Made by a program: the position numbers and the translations under genes. The notes beneath the pieces are model-generated. The model was not told the DNA's origin, searched no databases, and saw only the letters and a list, made by a program, of their open reading frames with translations. A stretch of DNA of 64,000 nt from Streptomyces sp. V1I1 (GTDB lineage: Bacteria > Actinomycetota > Actinomycetes > Streptomycetales > Streptomycetaceae). Position 1 is the stretch's first letter, and each line of letters begins with the position of its first letter. Where the stretch lies: NCBI RefSeq assembly GCF_030817355.1, contig NZ_JAUSZH010000001.1, positions 1,798,001-1,862,000 of the forward strand, written 5' to 3'. This document shows, in pieces, positions 26,746-37,541 of this stretch.

Positions 26746-28296
26746 TCAGGGCCCAGGGCTGATGCCTCCCTGGAGGCGTTCCAGGTCTGCGGGACGGACC
26801 TGGATGGCCAGAAGGGCGATCACCGCGGCGATCACCGCGAAGATGGCGGCCACGATGAAGGCGGCGGAGACCCCCGAGGTGAGCACTTCGTCGCCCCAGG
26901 GCGGCGGGAGTTGACCGGTGCGTTCGAAGAACAGCCGCTCCCTCGGACCGGCCTGGGCCATGAAGCGCGGGATCTGCTCCTGGGTCTCGTTGCGGCTGGC
27001 CGTGCCGAACACCGTGACCAGGATGGACAGGCCGAGCGAGCCGCCCACCTGCTGGGTGGTGTTGAGCATGCCGGATGCGGCACCCGACTCGTGCTTGGGC
27101 ACTCCGGAGACGGCCATCAGCGTCAGCGAGACGAAGTTCATGCCCATGCCGAGACCGAAGATCAGCATCGGGCCCAGGATGCTGCCCGGATACGTGGAGT
27201 GGATGTCGGTCTGGGTCAGCCAGGACAGGCCCGTCGCGGCCAGGATCGCGCCTGTCACCATGAAGGGCTTCGGGCCGTATTTGGGCAGGAGTTGGGAGGC
27301 GATACCCGCGCCCACCGCAATGACCGCGCTCACGGGAAGGAAGGCGAGTCCGGCTCTCAGCGGGCTGAAGTCAAGCACGTTCTGTACGAAGAGCGTGAGG
27401 AAGAAGAACATGCCGAAGATCGCGGCGGCGAGGCTGAGCATGATTCCGTACGTGCCCGCGCGGTTACGGTCGGCGAACATGTGCAGCGGGGTGATCGGCT
27501 GTTTCGAGCGGCGTTCGACCAGGATGAAGGTGGTCAGAAGCAGCACAGCGGCCGCGAACGACGCGAGTGTGAACCTGTCGCGCCAGCCTTCCTGTGCGGC
27601 CCGGATGAAGCCGTAGACCAGTGAGACCATGCCGAGCGTGGAGGTCAGCGCGCCGGCCAGGTCGAAGTGGCCGGGGTGGCGCTCGGACTCCTTGATGTGG
27701 CGGGGGGTCGCCAGAACGATGAGCAGGGCGATCGGCACATTGACGAAGAACACCCAGCGCCAGTCGAGCCATTCGACGAGGACGCCGCCCGCCAGCAGAC
27801 CGATCGCGCCGCCGCCCGCGGAGACCGCGGCGAAGACGCCGAACGCCCGGTTGCGGGCCGGGCCTTCGGTGAACGTCGTGGTGATCAGCGCGAGCGCGGT
27901 CGGTGACGCAATGGCGCCGCCGACGCCCTGGAGGGCGCGCGCGGCCAGGAGCTGGCCGGAGTTCTGGGACAGCCCGCCGAGCAGGGAGGCGAGCGCGAAC
28001 AGCAGAACTCCGAAGACGAAGACCCGGCGGCGGCCGAGGATGTCCCCGGCGCGGCCGCCGAGGAGCAACAGACCGCCGAACGTGAGCGTATAGGCACTGA
28101 CCACCCAGGACAGGCTCGTGGTGGAGAAGTTCAGCGAGCTCTGGATGTGCGGGAGAGCGATGTTCACGATGGTGATGTCGAGAACCACCATCAACTGACA
28201 GGAGGCGATGACGAGAAGCGCGATCCCATCGCCGCTGCCGCCCTTCTTCTTCGGGGCGGTGCTCTTGGAGGTGGGGGTCGGCTGCGGGGGCGTCAT
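26746..28296 (-). CDS. DHA2 family (EmrB/QacA) drug-proton antiporter
   Basis: About 516 residues with fourteen membrane segments, placing it in the DHA2 branch of the major facilitator superfamily. Motif A is GGRAGDILGRRRVFVFG after segment 2, and the antiporter motif C region appears as GVGGAIASPTALALI. The cytoplasmic N-terminus of about 20 residues is rich in Pro, Thr and Lys. It probably exports a toxic small molecule or antibiotic in exchange for protons. A perfect 8-4-8 palindrome lies 29 bases before the start, typical of a TetR operator, but no regulator gene is adjacent. It is monocistronic. Confidence 0.93.
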   Translation of the reverse strand: MTPPQPTPTSKSTAPKKKGGSGDGIALLVIASCQLMVVLDITIVNIALPHIQSSLNFSTTSLSWVVSAYTLTFGGLLLLGGRAGDILGRRRVFVFGVLLFALASLLGGLSQNSGQLLAARALQGVGGAIASPTALALITTTFTEGPARNRAFGVFAAVSAGGGAIGLLAGGVLVEWLDWRWVFFVNVPIALLIVLATPRHIKESERHPGHFDLAGALTSTLGMVSLVYGFIRAAQEGWRDRFTLASFAAAVLLLTTFILVERRSKQPITPLHMFADRNRAGTYGIMLSLAAAIFGMFFFLTLFVQNVLDFSPLRAGLAFLPVSAVIAVGAGIASQLLPKYGPKPFMVTGAILAATGLSWLTQTDIHSTYPGSILGPMLIFGLGMGMNFVSLTLMAVSGVPKHESGAASGMLNTTQQVGGSLGLSILVTVFGTASRNETQEQIPRFMAQAGPRERLFFERTGQLPPPWGDEVLTSGVSAAFIVAAIFAVIAAVIALLAIQVRPADLERLQGGISPGP

Positions 28297-28324
28297 GGCG
28301 GATCGCGTCCCTCTTACGAGGGTC

Positions 28325-28344
28325 AGTAGACGATTCCGTCTACT
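28325..28344. promoter_or_regulatory. TetR-type operator before the MFS exporter
   Basis: AGTAGACG-ATTC-CGTCTACT, perfect 8-bp arms. The TAGACG/CGTCTA half-sites are typical of TetR-family repressors of EmrB-type exporters. The cognate repressor is not in the neighbourhood. Confidence 0.65.
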
Positions 28345-28383
28345 AGTCGACCGTAAGCCCGGCGCGGGGCCGTGACCAGTCGA

Positions 28384-29228
28384 TCAAGACCCGCCGACAG
28401 CCGGCTCCACAATGAAGGTGCGCAGGGCCGTGGACAGGGTCTCCGGCTGGTCCTCGGCGATGAGCGTGCAGCTGTCCTCGATCTCCAACAGCCGCCCCTG
28501 CGGCAGCAGTTCGGCCAGCCGCCTGCCGTGTTCGCGCGGCATCATCCGGTCCTGGGCCGCCCAGATGACCAGCGCGGGCCGGTCGAAGTTCCGCAGTCCT
28601 TCGACCGCCTCCAGGAGTTCGGTCTTGCGTACGCCCGCGTTGTAGCGCTTGAAGTCCGCCCTGATGGCCTTGTCGGTGAGCAGGGGCCGCAGCCAGCCGT
28701 CGGCGATCTCGGGCGGTACGGGGCGCTTGGTGAGCGCGCCGAGTCCGATGGGCAGTCGGCGCAGCGGCTTCAGCGCCAGGATCCGGGCCATCAGCGCGAT
28801 GCCGCCCGGCACCTTGCAGACGAGGGAGATCATCTTGCCGGGTGCGCCCGGGGGGTAGTTGTCGAAGGCTTCGCAGGAGATGAGCACGAGCCGGGCGAGC
28901 CGATCGGGATGGCGTCCTGCGACGGTCTGGGCGCGCCCGCAGTCGTTCTCGACGAGGGTCACGTCGCGCAGGTCCAGCCGGTCCAGGAACTCCGCGATCA
29001 GCTCGTTGACAGAGTCGGGGTGAGCGGGACGTCCGGGCGCATGGGGGTGCGGTGCGAGCCGTACGGCAGGGTCGGGGCGATACAGCGGTGGTCCCGCCCC
29101 AGGTCGGCGGCGACCTTGCGCCAGACCGTCGCGTCGTGGACCAGCCCGTGCAACAGGACCACGACCGGGCCCGGGCCTCCGCTGTCCTCGTAGGCGATCG
29201 TCCCTGCACCGAGCTCGATCTCCGGCAT
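28384..29228 (-). pseudogene. Alpha/beta hydrolase with a one-base frameshift
   Basis: The start MPEIELGAGTIAYEDSGG is at 29228 and reads to about 29018 (VVLLHGLVHDATVWRKVAAD, the oxyanion region). The frame then breaks and continues as SVNELIAEFLDRLDLRDVTL to the stop at 28384. The 845-base span is one base short of a whole number of codons, and a GGGG run at 29017-29020 is the likely site. The nucleophile motif is VENDCGRAQ (Asp, as in haloalkane-dehalogenase-like enzymes) and the acid region is WAAQDRMMPREHG. The usual catalytic His before the last helix is not obvious (DSCTLIAEDQPE). It is the last gene of the operon after the acyl-CoA dehydrogenase and RidA. A sequencing error is possible. 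Confidence 0.75.
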
Positions 29229-29273
29229 GGCGTCTCCCCTCGCACCGGTACGGGCATAACGATGTTATGCCCG

Positions 29274-29668
29274 TCAGGGGAGCACGGCCAAGCCCTCCAG
29301 CTCCACCAGCGCTACGCCGTCCCAGAGGCGGACCACCCCGATCACCGCCATCGCGGGATAGTCGCGGCCCGCCAACCGCCGCCAGATCCTGCCCAGTTCG
29401 GGCGCGTGCGCGCGGTAGTCGGCCACATCGGTGGCGTAGACGGTGACACGGGCCAGGTCCTGCGGGGCGCCGCCGGCGGCCGCGAGGGCGGTGAGGAGAT
29501 TGGCCAGCGCGGTCTCGAACTGCTCGGGCAACGTCTCGCCGACGATCTTGCCCTCGTTGTCCAGGGCGGTCTGCCCGGCCAGGAACACGATCCGTGTGCC
29601 GGTGGCGGTGACGGCGTGGGAGAAGCCGGTGGGCGGCGAGAGCTCGGCCGGATTGTGGCGGTGCAGGC

Positions 29669-29672
<4 letters not shown>
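29274..29672 (-). CDS. RidA family imine/enamine deaminase-like protein
   Basis: About 132 residues, full length for the RidA/YjgF/YER057c fold. Landmarks are IVFLAGQTALDNEGKIVG, then FETALANLLTALAAAGG, DLARVTVYATDVADYRAH and the C-terminal YPAMAVIGVVRLWDGVALVE, where the Arg of VVRLW sits near the RidA arginine that binds carboxylates. RidA proteins hydrolyse reactive imines and enamines. Its ATG overlaps the TGA of the acyl-CoA dehydrogenase (ATGA), so it belongs to the aryl-CoA catabolic operon. There it could release ammonia from an enamine intermediate of 2-aminobenzoyl-CoA breakdown (inference). Confidence 0.9.
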
Positions 29673-30913
<1,241 letters not shown>

Positions 30914-30949
30914 TCGTGCCCCCACTTCTGACGCATCTATCGCGGACCG

Positions 30950-30980
30950 TTGACTGTCGTCACCTTCACGATACGCTCGT
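30950..30980 (+). promoter_or_regulatory. Promoter and inverted repeats between the divergent catabolic operons
   Basis: TTGACT at 30950-30955 and TACGCT at 30972-30977 form a plausible -35/-10 pair (16-base spacer) for the ligase gene. Overlapping it are TGAC-TGTC-GTCA (30951-30962) and ACGA-5-TCGT (30968-30980), short inverted repeats where a PaaX protein could bind both operons. Confidence 0.45.
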
Positions 30981-31012
30981 TTGGCGACCCCACCACGAGA
31001 AGGGGGCGAACC

Positions 31013-32629
31013 ATGGAGCTGTCACCCTCGGCCCACCGCGACACCTTTGCGCGCGACCATCTCCCGCCCGCCGGGCAGTGGCCGGAACTCCTCTTCGAGC
31101 TGCCCTCTCTGCGCTATCCGCAGAGGCTCAACTGCGGGGCCGAGCTGCTGGACCGTACGATCGACCGCTTCGGCGCCAACCGCCCCGTCTTCCGTACCGG
31201 GGGCGGCGAGATCTGGACGTACGCAGAGCTGCGCGACCAGGTCGACCGGATTGCCCATGCCCTCACTGCCAGCCTGGGAGTCGTCCCCGGAAACCGCGTC
31301 CTGCTGCGCGGCCCCACCACGCCCTGGCTCGCGGCCTGCTGGCTGGCGGTGATGAAGGCCGGCGCGGTGGCGGTCACCGTCCTCGCCCAGCAGCGCGCCA
31401 AGGAGCTGGCCACGGTGTGCGAGATCGCCGCCGTCCGCCACGCCCTGTGCGACATCCGCTCGCTCGACGACCTGGCGAAGGCCGAGGTGCCGGGGCTGCG
31501 CATCACGGGCTACGGCGGCGACTCCCCCGACGATCTGCTGCGGCTGGCCGCCGCCGGGACCGGTGAGCCGTACGAGGCGGTGGCGACCGCGGCCGACGAT
31601 GTCGCGCTGATCGCCTTCACCTCGGGCACGACCGGCCGCCCCAAGGGGTGCATGCACTTCCACCGGGATGTGCTGGCCGTCGCGGACACCTTCTCCGCGC
31701 AGGTGCTGCGGCCACAGCCCGACGACGTCTTCGCGGGCAGCCCGCCGCTGGGCTTCACCTTCGGGCTCGGCGGTCTGGTCATCTTCCCGATGCGGGCGGG
31801 CGCGTCCGCGCTGTTGCTCGAACAGGCGGGCCCGACGCAGCTGTTGCCCGCGATCGCCGCACACCGGGTGTCGGTCCTGTTCACCGCGCCCACCGCGTAC
31901 CGCGTGATGCTGGCCGGCCTCGACGGGCACGACACCGCCTCGCTGCGGCGGTGCGTGTCGGCCGGTGAGAATCTGCCCGCCGCCACCTGGCAGGCCTGGC
32001 AGGAACGGACCGGGCTGCGCATCATCAACGGCATCGGCGCGACCGAGCTGCTGCACATCTTCATCTCGGCGGCGGACGGGGCGATCAGACCGGGAACCAC
32101 CGGGATTCCCGTTCCCGGCTGGCAGGCGCGGGTGGTGAACCGTTCCGGCCGGCCGGTTGCGGACGGGGAGCCGGGCCTGCTGGCCGTGCGCGGCCCGGTG
32201 GGCTGCCGCTATCTGACCGACCCCCGGCAGCTGGATTATGTGCACGACGGCTGGAATCTCACCGGTGACACGTATGTGCGTGAACCCGACGGCTACTTCC
32301 GTTACGTCGCCCGCGCCGACGACATGATTATTTCGGCCGGCTACAACGTCGCGGGGCCCGAGGTGGAGGACGCGCTGCTGCACCACCCGGATGTGGCGGA
32401 GGCCGCGGTTGTCGGCCGCCCCGATGAGCTGCGAGGACATATCGTGGTGGCGTACGTCGTGCTGCGCGCGGGGGTCCCGGCCGGCGAGGACACCGCCGCC
32501 GCGCTCACCGACTCGGTGAAGCGGCGCCTGACACCGTACAAATGCCCGCGCGAGATCGTCTTCCTCGATGCGCTTCCGCGCACCCCCACCGGCAAGCTGC
32601 AGCGCTTCCGCCTGCGGGCCCTAGAGTGA
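31013..32629 (+). CDS. Aryl-CoA ligase, 2-aminobenzoate/benzoate-CoA ligase type
   Basis: About 538 residues, ATG after AGGGGG. It is an adenylate-forming enzyme that activates an aromatic acid with ATP and CoA. Motifs: the phosphate loop FTSGTTGRPKGC near residue 203, NGIGATELLHIFISA near 345 (the GATE-x-LHIF pattern of benzoate/2-aminobenzoate ligases), GYFRYVARADDMIISAGYNV near 430, and the C-terminal catalytic Lys in PRTPTGKLQRF. Divergent from the acyl-CoA dehydrogenase operon and followed after 4 bases by paaX. Beside the two-domain aryl-CoA monooxygenase, anthranilate is the favoured substrate, with salicylate or benzoate as alternatives. Confidence 0.88.
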   Translation: MELSPSAHRDTFARDHLPPAGQWPELLFELPSLRYPQRLNCGAELLDRTIDRFGANRPVFRTGGGEIWTYAELRDQVDRIAHALTASLGVVPGNRVLLRGPTTPWLAACWLAVMKAGAVAVTVLAQQRAKELATVCEIAAVRHALCDIRSLDDLAKAEVPGLRITGYGGDSPDDLLRLAAAGTGEPYEAVATAADDVALIAFTSGTTGRPKGCMHFHRDVLAVADTFSAQVLRPQPDDVFAGSPPLGFTFGLGGLVIFPMRAGASALLLEQAGPTQLLPAIAAHRVSVLFTAPTAYRVMLAGLDGHDTASLRRCVSAGENLPAATWQAWQERTGLRIINGIGATELLHIFISAADGAIRPGTTGIPVPGWQARVVNRSGRPVADGEPGLLAVRGPVGCRYLTDPRQLDYVHDGWNLTGDTYVREPDGYFRYVARADDMIISAGYNVAGPEVEDALLHHPDVAEAAVVGRPDELRGHIVVAYVVLRAGVPAGEDTAAALTDSVKRRLTPYKCPREIVFLDALPRTPTGKLQRFRLRALE

Positions 32630-32633
32630 TCAC

Positions 32634-33449
32634 GTGGCCGAGCAGCACACTCCCCGTTCCCTGATCGTCACCCTCTACGGCGCCTACGGACGCGAACGGC
32701 AGGGGCCCCTCCCCGTGGCCGAGCTCATTCGTCTGCTGGCCGTTCTCGGCGTAGATGCGCCGTCCGTGCGCTCCTCGGTCTCCCGGCTCAAACGCCGCGG
32801 CCTGCTCGTCCCCGAACGCACGCCGGACGGTGCGGCCGGCTACGCACTGTCGCCCGCCGCCCGTCAGCTGCTCGACGACGGCGACCGGCGGATCTACGCC
32901 CGGCACGCCCCGCTGCTGTCCGACGGCTGGGTGCTCGCCGTCTTCTCGGTGCCCGAGGCCGAGCGCCACAAGCGCCATCTGCTGCGTTCGCGGCTGGGGC
33001 GGCTGGGCTTCGGGTCGGCGGCGCCCGGGGTTTGGATCGCCCCCGCGTGGCTGTACGAGGAGACCCGGCACACGCTGCGCCGCCTCCAGCTCGACCCGTA
33101 CGTCGAACTGTTCCGCGGCGAGCACCTCGGCTTCGCGGCGACGGCGGAGGCGGTGGCGCGCTGGTGGGATCTGGGCGCGATCGCCAAGCAGCACGAGGAG
33201 TTCCTGGATCTGCACGAGCCGGTGCTACGGGCGTGGGAAGCGCGCGGTGAGGTGTCGGCGCGGGACGCCTACCGCGACTATCTGCCGGCGCTGGACTCCT
33301 GGCGGCAGCTGCCGTACATCGATCCGGGGCTGCCGGCCGAGCTGCTGCCGCAGGGCTGGCCCGGCGGGCGGTCGGCGGAGGTCTTCGCGCGGCTGCACGC
33401 GCTGCTGCGGGACGCGGGCGCGGAGTTCGTACAGCTCAGCTCAGAGTGA
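32634..33449 (+). CDS. paaX: PaaX-family repressor
   Basis: About 271 residues, GTG start 4 bases after the ligase stop, so co-transcribed. The N-terminal winged helix is near residues 8-75 ([31 protein letters not shown]). The PaaX central and C-terminal domains follow ([37 protein letters not shown], and [20 protein letters not shown], where R-x-LPYxDPGLP is a hallmark). In known systems PaaX represses aromatic catabolism and is released by an aryl-CoA such as phenylacetyl-CoA. Here it likely senses the aryl-CoA made by the ligase next to it. Its last 14 bases overlap the convergent monooxygenase gene. Confidence 0.92.
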   Translation: MAEQHTPRSLIVTLYGAYGRERQGPLPVAELIRLLAVLGVDAPSVRSSVSRLKRRGLLVPERTPDGAAGYALSPAARQLLDDGDRRIYARHAPLLSDGWVLAVFSVPEAERHKRHLLRSRLGRLGFGSAAPGVWIAPAWLYEETRHTLRRLQLDPYVELFRGEHLGFAATAEAVARWWDLGAIAKQHEEFLDLHEPVLRAWEARGEVSARDAYRDYLPALDSWRQLPYIDPGLPAELLPQGWPGGRSAEVFARLHALLRDAGAEFVQLSSE

Positions 33450-35698
33450 GCCGCGGTTTCGGGGCGTCGGTGCGGCCGGTCGGGGGTTTGCGGCTGCCCG
33501 CCCGGTAAGGATCGGGCCACAGCGCCGCCGCTCCCGCGTAGTCCTGGTCCGCTGCCGCGTGCAGGGTCCAGTGAGGGTCGTACAGATGCGGCCTGGCCAG
33601 GGCGCAGAGGTCTGCGCGACCCGCCAGCAGGAGCGAGTTGACGTCGTCCCAGGAGGAGATCGCGCCGACCGCGATGACGGGGATGCCGAGGGCGTTGCGG
33701 ATCCGGTCGGCGTACGGGGTCTGGTACGAGCGGCCGTACTCCGGCTGCTCGTCGGGGACTACCTGCCCCGTCGAGACGTCGATCGCGTCCGCGCCATGGG
33801 CGGCGAAGGCGCGGGCGATCTCGACCGCGTCCTCGGCTGTGGTGCCGCCGCGTGCCCAGTCGGTGGCGGAGATACGGACGGTCATGGGCCGATCGTCGGG
33901 CCAGACGGCGCGCATCGCGTCGAAGACCTCGAGGGGGAAGCGGAGTCGGTTTTCCAGGGAGCCGCCATAGGCGTCCGTCCGCCGGTTGGTGAGCGGGGAG
34001 AGGAAGCCGGAGAGGAGGTAGCCGTGGGCGCAGTGGAGTTCGAGCAGGTCGAACCCGCAGTGGGCGGCGCGCCGGGTCGCGGCGGCGAACTGCTCGCGGA
34101 TGCCGGTGAGTCCGGCGCGGTCCAGGGCGTGCGGGACCTGGTTGACGCCGGGGCGGTACGGGAGCGGTGAGGCGGCCGCGAGGGGCCAGTTCTCCTCGTC
34201 CAGCGGCTGGTCGATGCCTTCCCACATCAGCTTGGTGGAGCCCTTGCGGCCGGAGTGACCGAGCTGGACGCCGATCGCCGTGCCGGGCGAGTGGTGGTGC
34301 ACGAAGTCGGTGACGCGCCGCCAGGCGGCGCCCTGTTCGGGGGTGTAGAGGCCGGTGCAACCGGGGGTGATGCGGCCCGCGGCGCTCACACAGACCATCT
34401 CGGTCATCACCAGGCCGGCTCCGCCGAGTGCCCGTGCGCCGAGGTGTACGAGGTGGAAGTCGCCGGGGACGCCGTCCACGGCGGAGTACATGTCCATGGG
34501 TGAGACGACAACCCGGTTGCGGAGGGTCAGTCCGCGCAGGCTGAAGGGGGTGAACATCGGCGGTGTGCCGGGCGGGCAGCCGAAGTCGCGCTCGACGGCG
34601 TCGGTGAACGCCGGGTCGCGCAGCCGCAGATTGTCGTGGGTGACGCGGCGGCTGCGGGTGAGGAGGTTGAAGGCGAACTGCCGCGGCGGCTGGTCGAGGT
34701 AGCCGGCGAGCTCCTCGAACCAGCGGAGGCTGGCGGCCGCCGCGCGCTGCGTGGACTCGACGACCGGGCGGCGCTCGGTTTCGTACGCGGCGAGTGCGGC
34801 GGGCAGGTCGGGCTGTTCCTCGACGCAGGCGGCGAGCGCGAGGGCGTCTTCGACGGCGAGCTTGGTCCCGGAGCCGATGGAGAAGTGGGCGGTGTGGGCG
34901 GCGTCGCCGAGAAGCACTGTATTGCCGTGGGACCAGCGGTCGTTGACGACGGTGCGGAAGGCGATCCAGGAGGAGCTGTTGGAGCGGAGGCCGCGGCCGC
35001 CGAGGGGCTTCCGCGAAGATCTTGGCGCAGAGGTCGGTGGACTCCTGCTCGTCGGCCGTGTCGAAGCCGGCGGCCCGCCATACTTCTTCGCGCATCTCGA
35101 CGATGACGGTGCTGGCATCGGGGGCGTACGGATAGCCGTGCAGCTGCACGACACCGTGCTCGGTCTCGGCGATCTCGAAGCGGAAGGCGTCGAAGGCGAA
35201 GTCGGCGGCGAGCCAGATGTAGCGGCAGCGGTGGGTGGTGACGTGCGGCGCGAATGTGTCGGCGTGCGCCTCGCGGGTGAGGCTGTGCACCCCGTCCGCC
35301 GCGATGACCAGGTCGTACGCGGCGGCGAGTTCGGCGGCGGGCGGGGCTGGGGTGCGGAAGCGGAGGCGCACGCCGAGGGATTCGCAGCGCCCGTGCAGTA
35401 TCTCCAGCAGGCGACGTCGCCCGAGGGCGGCGAAGCCGTGCCCGCCGGAGGTGAGGGTGCGGTCGCGGTGGACGATGTCGATGTCGTCCCACCGTACGAA
35501 CTCGTCCTGGAGCGCGCGGTAGATGACGGGGTCGGCGTGCTCGATCCCGCCGAGAGTCTCGTCGGAGAGGACGACGCCGAAGCCGAAGGTGTCGTCGGGG
35601 GCGTTGCGCTCCCAGACGGTGATGTCGCGTTCGGGGCCGAGCCGCTTGAGCAGCGCGGCGGCATACAGCCCACCGGGCCCACCGCCGATGACGGCCAC
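33436..35698 (-). pseudogene. Two-domain aryl-CoA monooxygenase/reductase (frameshifted)
   Basis: A fused protein of about 750 residues, split by a one-base insertion. N-terminal FAD monooxygenase: [20 protein letters not shown], then [17 protein letters not shown] up to IFAEA near 35010. After the break: [41 protein letters not shown]-terminal old-yellow-enzyme domain: [38 protein letters not shown], and [13 protein letters not shown]. This matches salicylyl-CoA 5-hydroxylase and 2-aminobenzoyl-CoA monooxygenase/reductase. The 2263-base span has one base too many, most likely in the GGGG run at 35004-35007. A GTG start at 35698 is tentative. Either the pathway is broken or this is a sequencing error; both domains are otherwise intact. 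Confidence 0.85.
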
Positions 35699-35799
35699 GC
35701 GGAGGGCGCGTCGGCGTGCCTCGGGCGCGGTGGCCGTCGGCCGGCCGGGCTGGGGGACCCGGACCCTCGGCTCGGCCGGGGAGCCGGAGGTCCGGGCCG

Positions 35800-36035
35800 A
35801 CTGCGGCGCGGGGGGGTTCGCTCCACCCCGCCCTCCCCCAGAGCTTCGCCTGGGTGGGGGTGCCTCCGGCGAAGCCAGGTGGGGTACCCCCATCCCGGAC
35901 TGGGGCTCCGTCCCAGACCCCGGCCGCCATTGTGAAGCCCGCCCGGGCGACTCAAGCCCCGCCGGCGATTGAGGCGCGGGGGGCCGGGGGCGGAGCACCC
36001 GCTCGGGGGCCGGGGCGGAGCCCCGGGGTGCGCGG
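35800..36035. repeat. Streptomyces-type GC-rich intergenic repeats
   Basis: The 347-base gap between the enoyl-CoA hydratase stop and the monooxygenase start holds two recurrent motifs. One is a CTTCGCCTGGGTGGGGGTGC / GGTACCCCC hairpin element (about 35842-35893). The other is the CAAGCCCCGCCGGCGATTGA element followed by GGGGGCGGAGC tracts (about 35950-36030). Similar elements are scattered in intergenic regions of many Streptomyces chromosomes. No gene is seen here. Confidence 0.6.
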
Positions 36036-36045
36036 CGTGGCATCG

Positions 36046-36873
36046 TCAGCGCCCTCGCCACTTCGGCGGACGCTTCTCCGTGAAAGCGGCGTGGAACTCC
36101 GCGTAGTCCTCGCCGTTCATCAGCAGCGCCTGCGTCGCCGCGTCGAGTTCGACCGACGCGGCGAGCGGCATGTCGAGTTCGGCCGTGAGCAGCGCCTTGG
36201 TCTGCGCGTACGCCAGGGCCGGGCCCTGTGCGAGGTGGCGGGCCAGCTCCGCGGCCCGCTCGTCCGACCGGCCCTCGTCCGTCAACTCGCTGATCAGGCC
36301 GATCCGTTCGGCCTCGGGCGCGCGGACCGGTTCGCCGAGCATCAGCAGCCGGGTGGCGTGGCCGAGGCCGACCACCCTCGGCAGCAGATACGCCGCGCCC
36401 ATGTCGCCGCCCGAGAGCCCCACCTTGGTGAAGAGGAACGCGAAACGGGCCGACGGGTCCGCGATACGGAAGTCCGCGGCCAGCGCCAGCACCGCGCCGG
36501 CCCCCGCCGCGACGCCGTGCACCGCCGCGATCACCGGGAAGGGGCATTCGCGCAGCGCCCGTACGACCTGCCCGGTCATCCGGTTGAAGTCGAGGAGCTG
36601 GGCGGTGTCCATGGCGAGCGTGGCGCCGATGATCTCGTCGACGTCACCGCCGGAGCAGAACCCGCGCCCTTCCCCGCCCAGCACCAGCGCTCGTACGGAC
36701 CGCTCCCGCGCCAGCTCGGCCAGCAGATCACGCAGGTCGGCGTAGGCGCCGAAGGTGAGGGCGTTGAGCTTCTCGGGACGGGCGAGGGTGACGGTCGCGA
36801 CCCCGTCGTCCGTCGTGAGCCGCAGATGGCGCCACTTTTCGGTGCGCTGCGCGGAGCTGGAAAAGGGGCTCAT
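36046..36873 (-). CDS. Enoyl-CoA hydratase/isomerase family protein
   Basis: About 275 residues, ATG after AGGAGGCC. Crotonase fold: VATVTLARPEKLNALTFGAY, oxyanion-hole loop GRGFCSGGDVDEI, and PFPVIAAVHGVAAGAGAVLA with the second backbone amide. GLSGGDMGAAYLLPRVVG is in the region where the catalytic Glu of hydratases lies. Here it has Gly-Asp rather than the usual Glu pair, as in ring-opening or 2-aminobenzoyl-CoA pathway hydratases, so the exact reaction is unsure. It is on the same strand upstream of the aryl-CoA monooxygenase and completes the catabolic set with a beta-oxidation-type step. Confidence 0.88.
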   Translation of the reverse strand: MSPFSSSAQRTEKWRHLRLTTDDGVATVTLARPEKLNALTFGAYADLRDLLAELARERSVRALVLGGEGRGFCSGGDVDEIIGATLAMDTAQLLDFNRMTGQVVRALRECPFPVIAAVHGVAAGAGAVLALAADFRIADPSARFAFLFTKVGLSGGDMGAAYLLPRVVGLGHATRLLMLGEPVRAPEAERIGLISELTDEGRSDERAAELARHLAQGPALAYAQTKALLTAELDMPLAASVELDAATQALLMNGEDYAEFHAAFTEKRPPKWRGR

Positions 36874-36932
36874 GGAGTGTGGCCTCCTTCAGCGGGCTGG
36901 CTGCTGCCTGCCACTCGAAGCTATCACCCTTA

Positions 36933-36948
36933 CGTGACTCCCGTCACG
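36933..36948. promoter_or_regulatory. Inverted repeat in the divergent ECH/HATPase promoter region
   Basis: CGTGAC-TCCC-GTCACG, perfect 6-4-6. It lies between the divergent enoyl-CoA hydratase and HATPase genes. It could be an operator, and the GTGAC/GTCAC halves resemble no repressor I can name. Confidence 0.35.
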
Positions 36949-36995
36949 ACTGCGCGATACGTCGATTGTAGCCATGCAAGGGTCCCGTCCCAGTT

Positions 36996-37526
36996 GTGGC
37001 ACAGGTCCTATCCAGGGCGGGCCCCAGCCCCTTGTTCGGCGTCTTGCGCTTCATAAGGTTGAAAGCACGACGTCGAACCTCGAATGGACCGCCCGCCTTG
37101 CTCGAACTCTCCGGCCTGCCCGTCCCCGCCTCGTGGCGCATCGCGCTGCCGCACACCGCGGCCGCCGTGCCGATCGCCCGCGCCCTGATCCGTACGGCGC
37201 TGACGGACATCGAGGTGTCGGCGGACAGTGACACGGCCGAGCTGCTCACGGCGGAGCTCGTCGCCAACGCGGTGGAGCACACCACTGGCGAGACCCCCAT
37301 CGAGCTGGTGGTGGAACTCCTGCCGACGGGCTGTCAGGTGGAGGTCCATGACGGCGACCCCGCCCCGCCGGGCGATTGGCCCCGGCCCGGACCCGGCCAG
37401 GCCCCCGACGCCTGGCAGGAGCACGGCCGGGGGCTGCTGCTGATCCGCGCGCTGAGCTCGGCGTGCGGGCACCGCCTCACCGGCGGGGGCAAGGCGGTCT
37501 GGTTCACGCTCCCGTCGCGAAGCTGA
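36996..37526 (+). CDS. HATPase_c anti-sigma-factor-like ATP-binding protein
   Basis: About 176 residues. GTG 36996 is supported by AAGGG 8 bases upstream. A basic N-terminus of about 35 residues is followed by one GHKL ATPase domain: helix VPIARALIRTAL, N-box ELLTAELVANAVEHT, G1-like VEVHDGDPAPP and the G2 region EHGRGLLLIRALSS. There is no dimerisation/phosphoacceptor domain, so it is not a full histidine kinase. It belongs to the RsbW/SpoIIAB-like regulators that are numerous in Streptomyces. The target sigma factor or anti-anti-sigma factor is not adjacent. It is convergent with the carbamoyltransferase gene. Confidence 0.88.
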   Translation: MAQVLSRAGPSPLFGVLRFIRLKARRRTSNGPPALLELSGLPVPASWRIALPHTAAAVPIARALIRTALTDIEVSADSDTAELLTAELVANAVEHTTGETPIELVVELLPTGCQVEVHDGDPAPPGDWPRPGPGQAPDAWQEHGRGLLLIRALSSACGHRLTGGGKAVWFTLPSRS

Positions 37527-37541
37527 CCTTCTGCCGCACGA

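Noticed and set aside
36046..36873. Reading the enoyl-CoA hydratase as PaaG or a BadK-type enzyme by name
   Set aside because: Catalytic Glu positions are not canonical, so only the family is reported.
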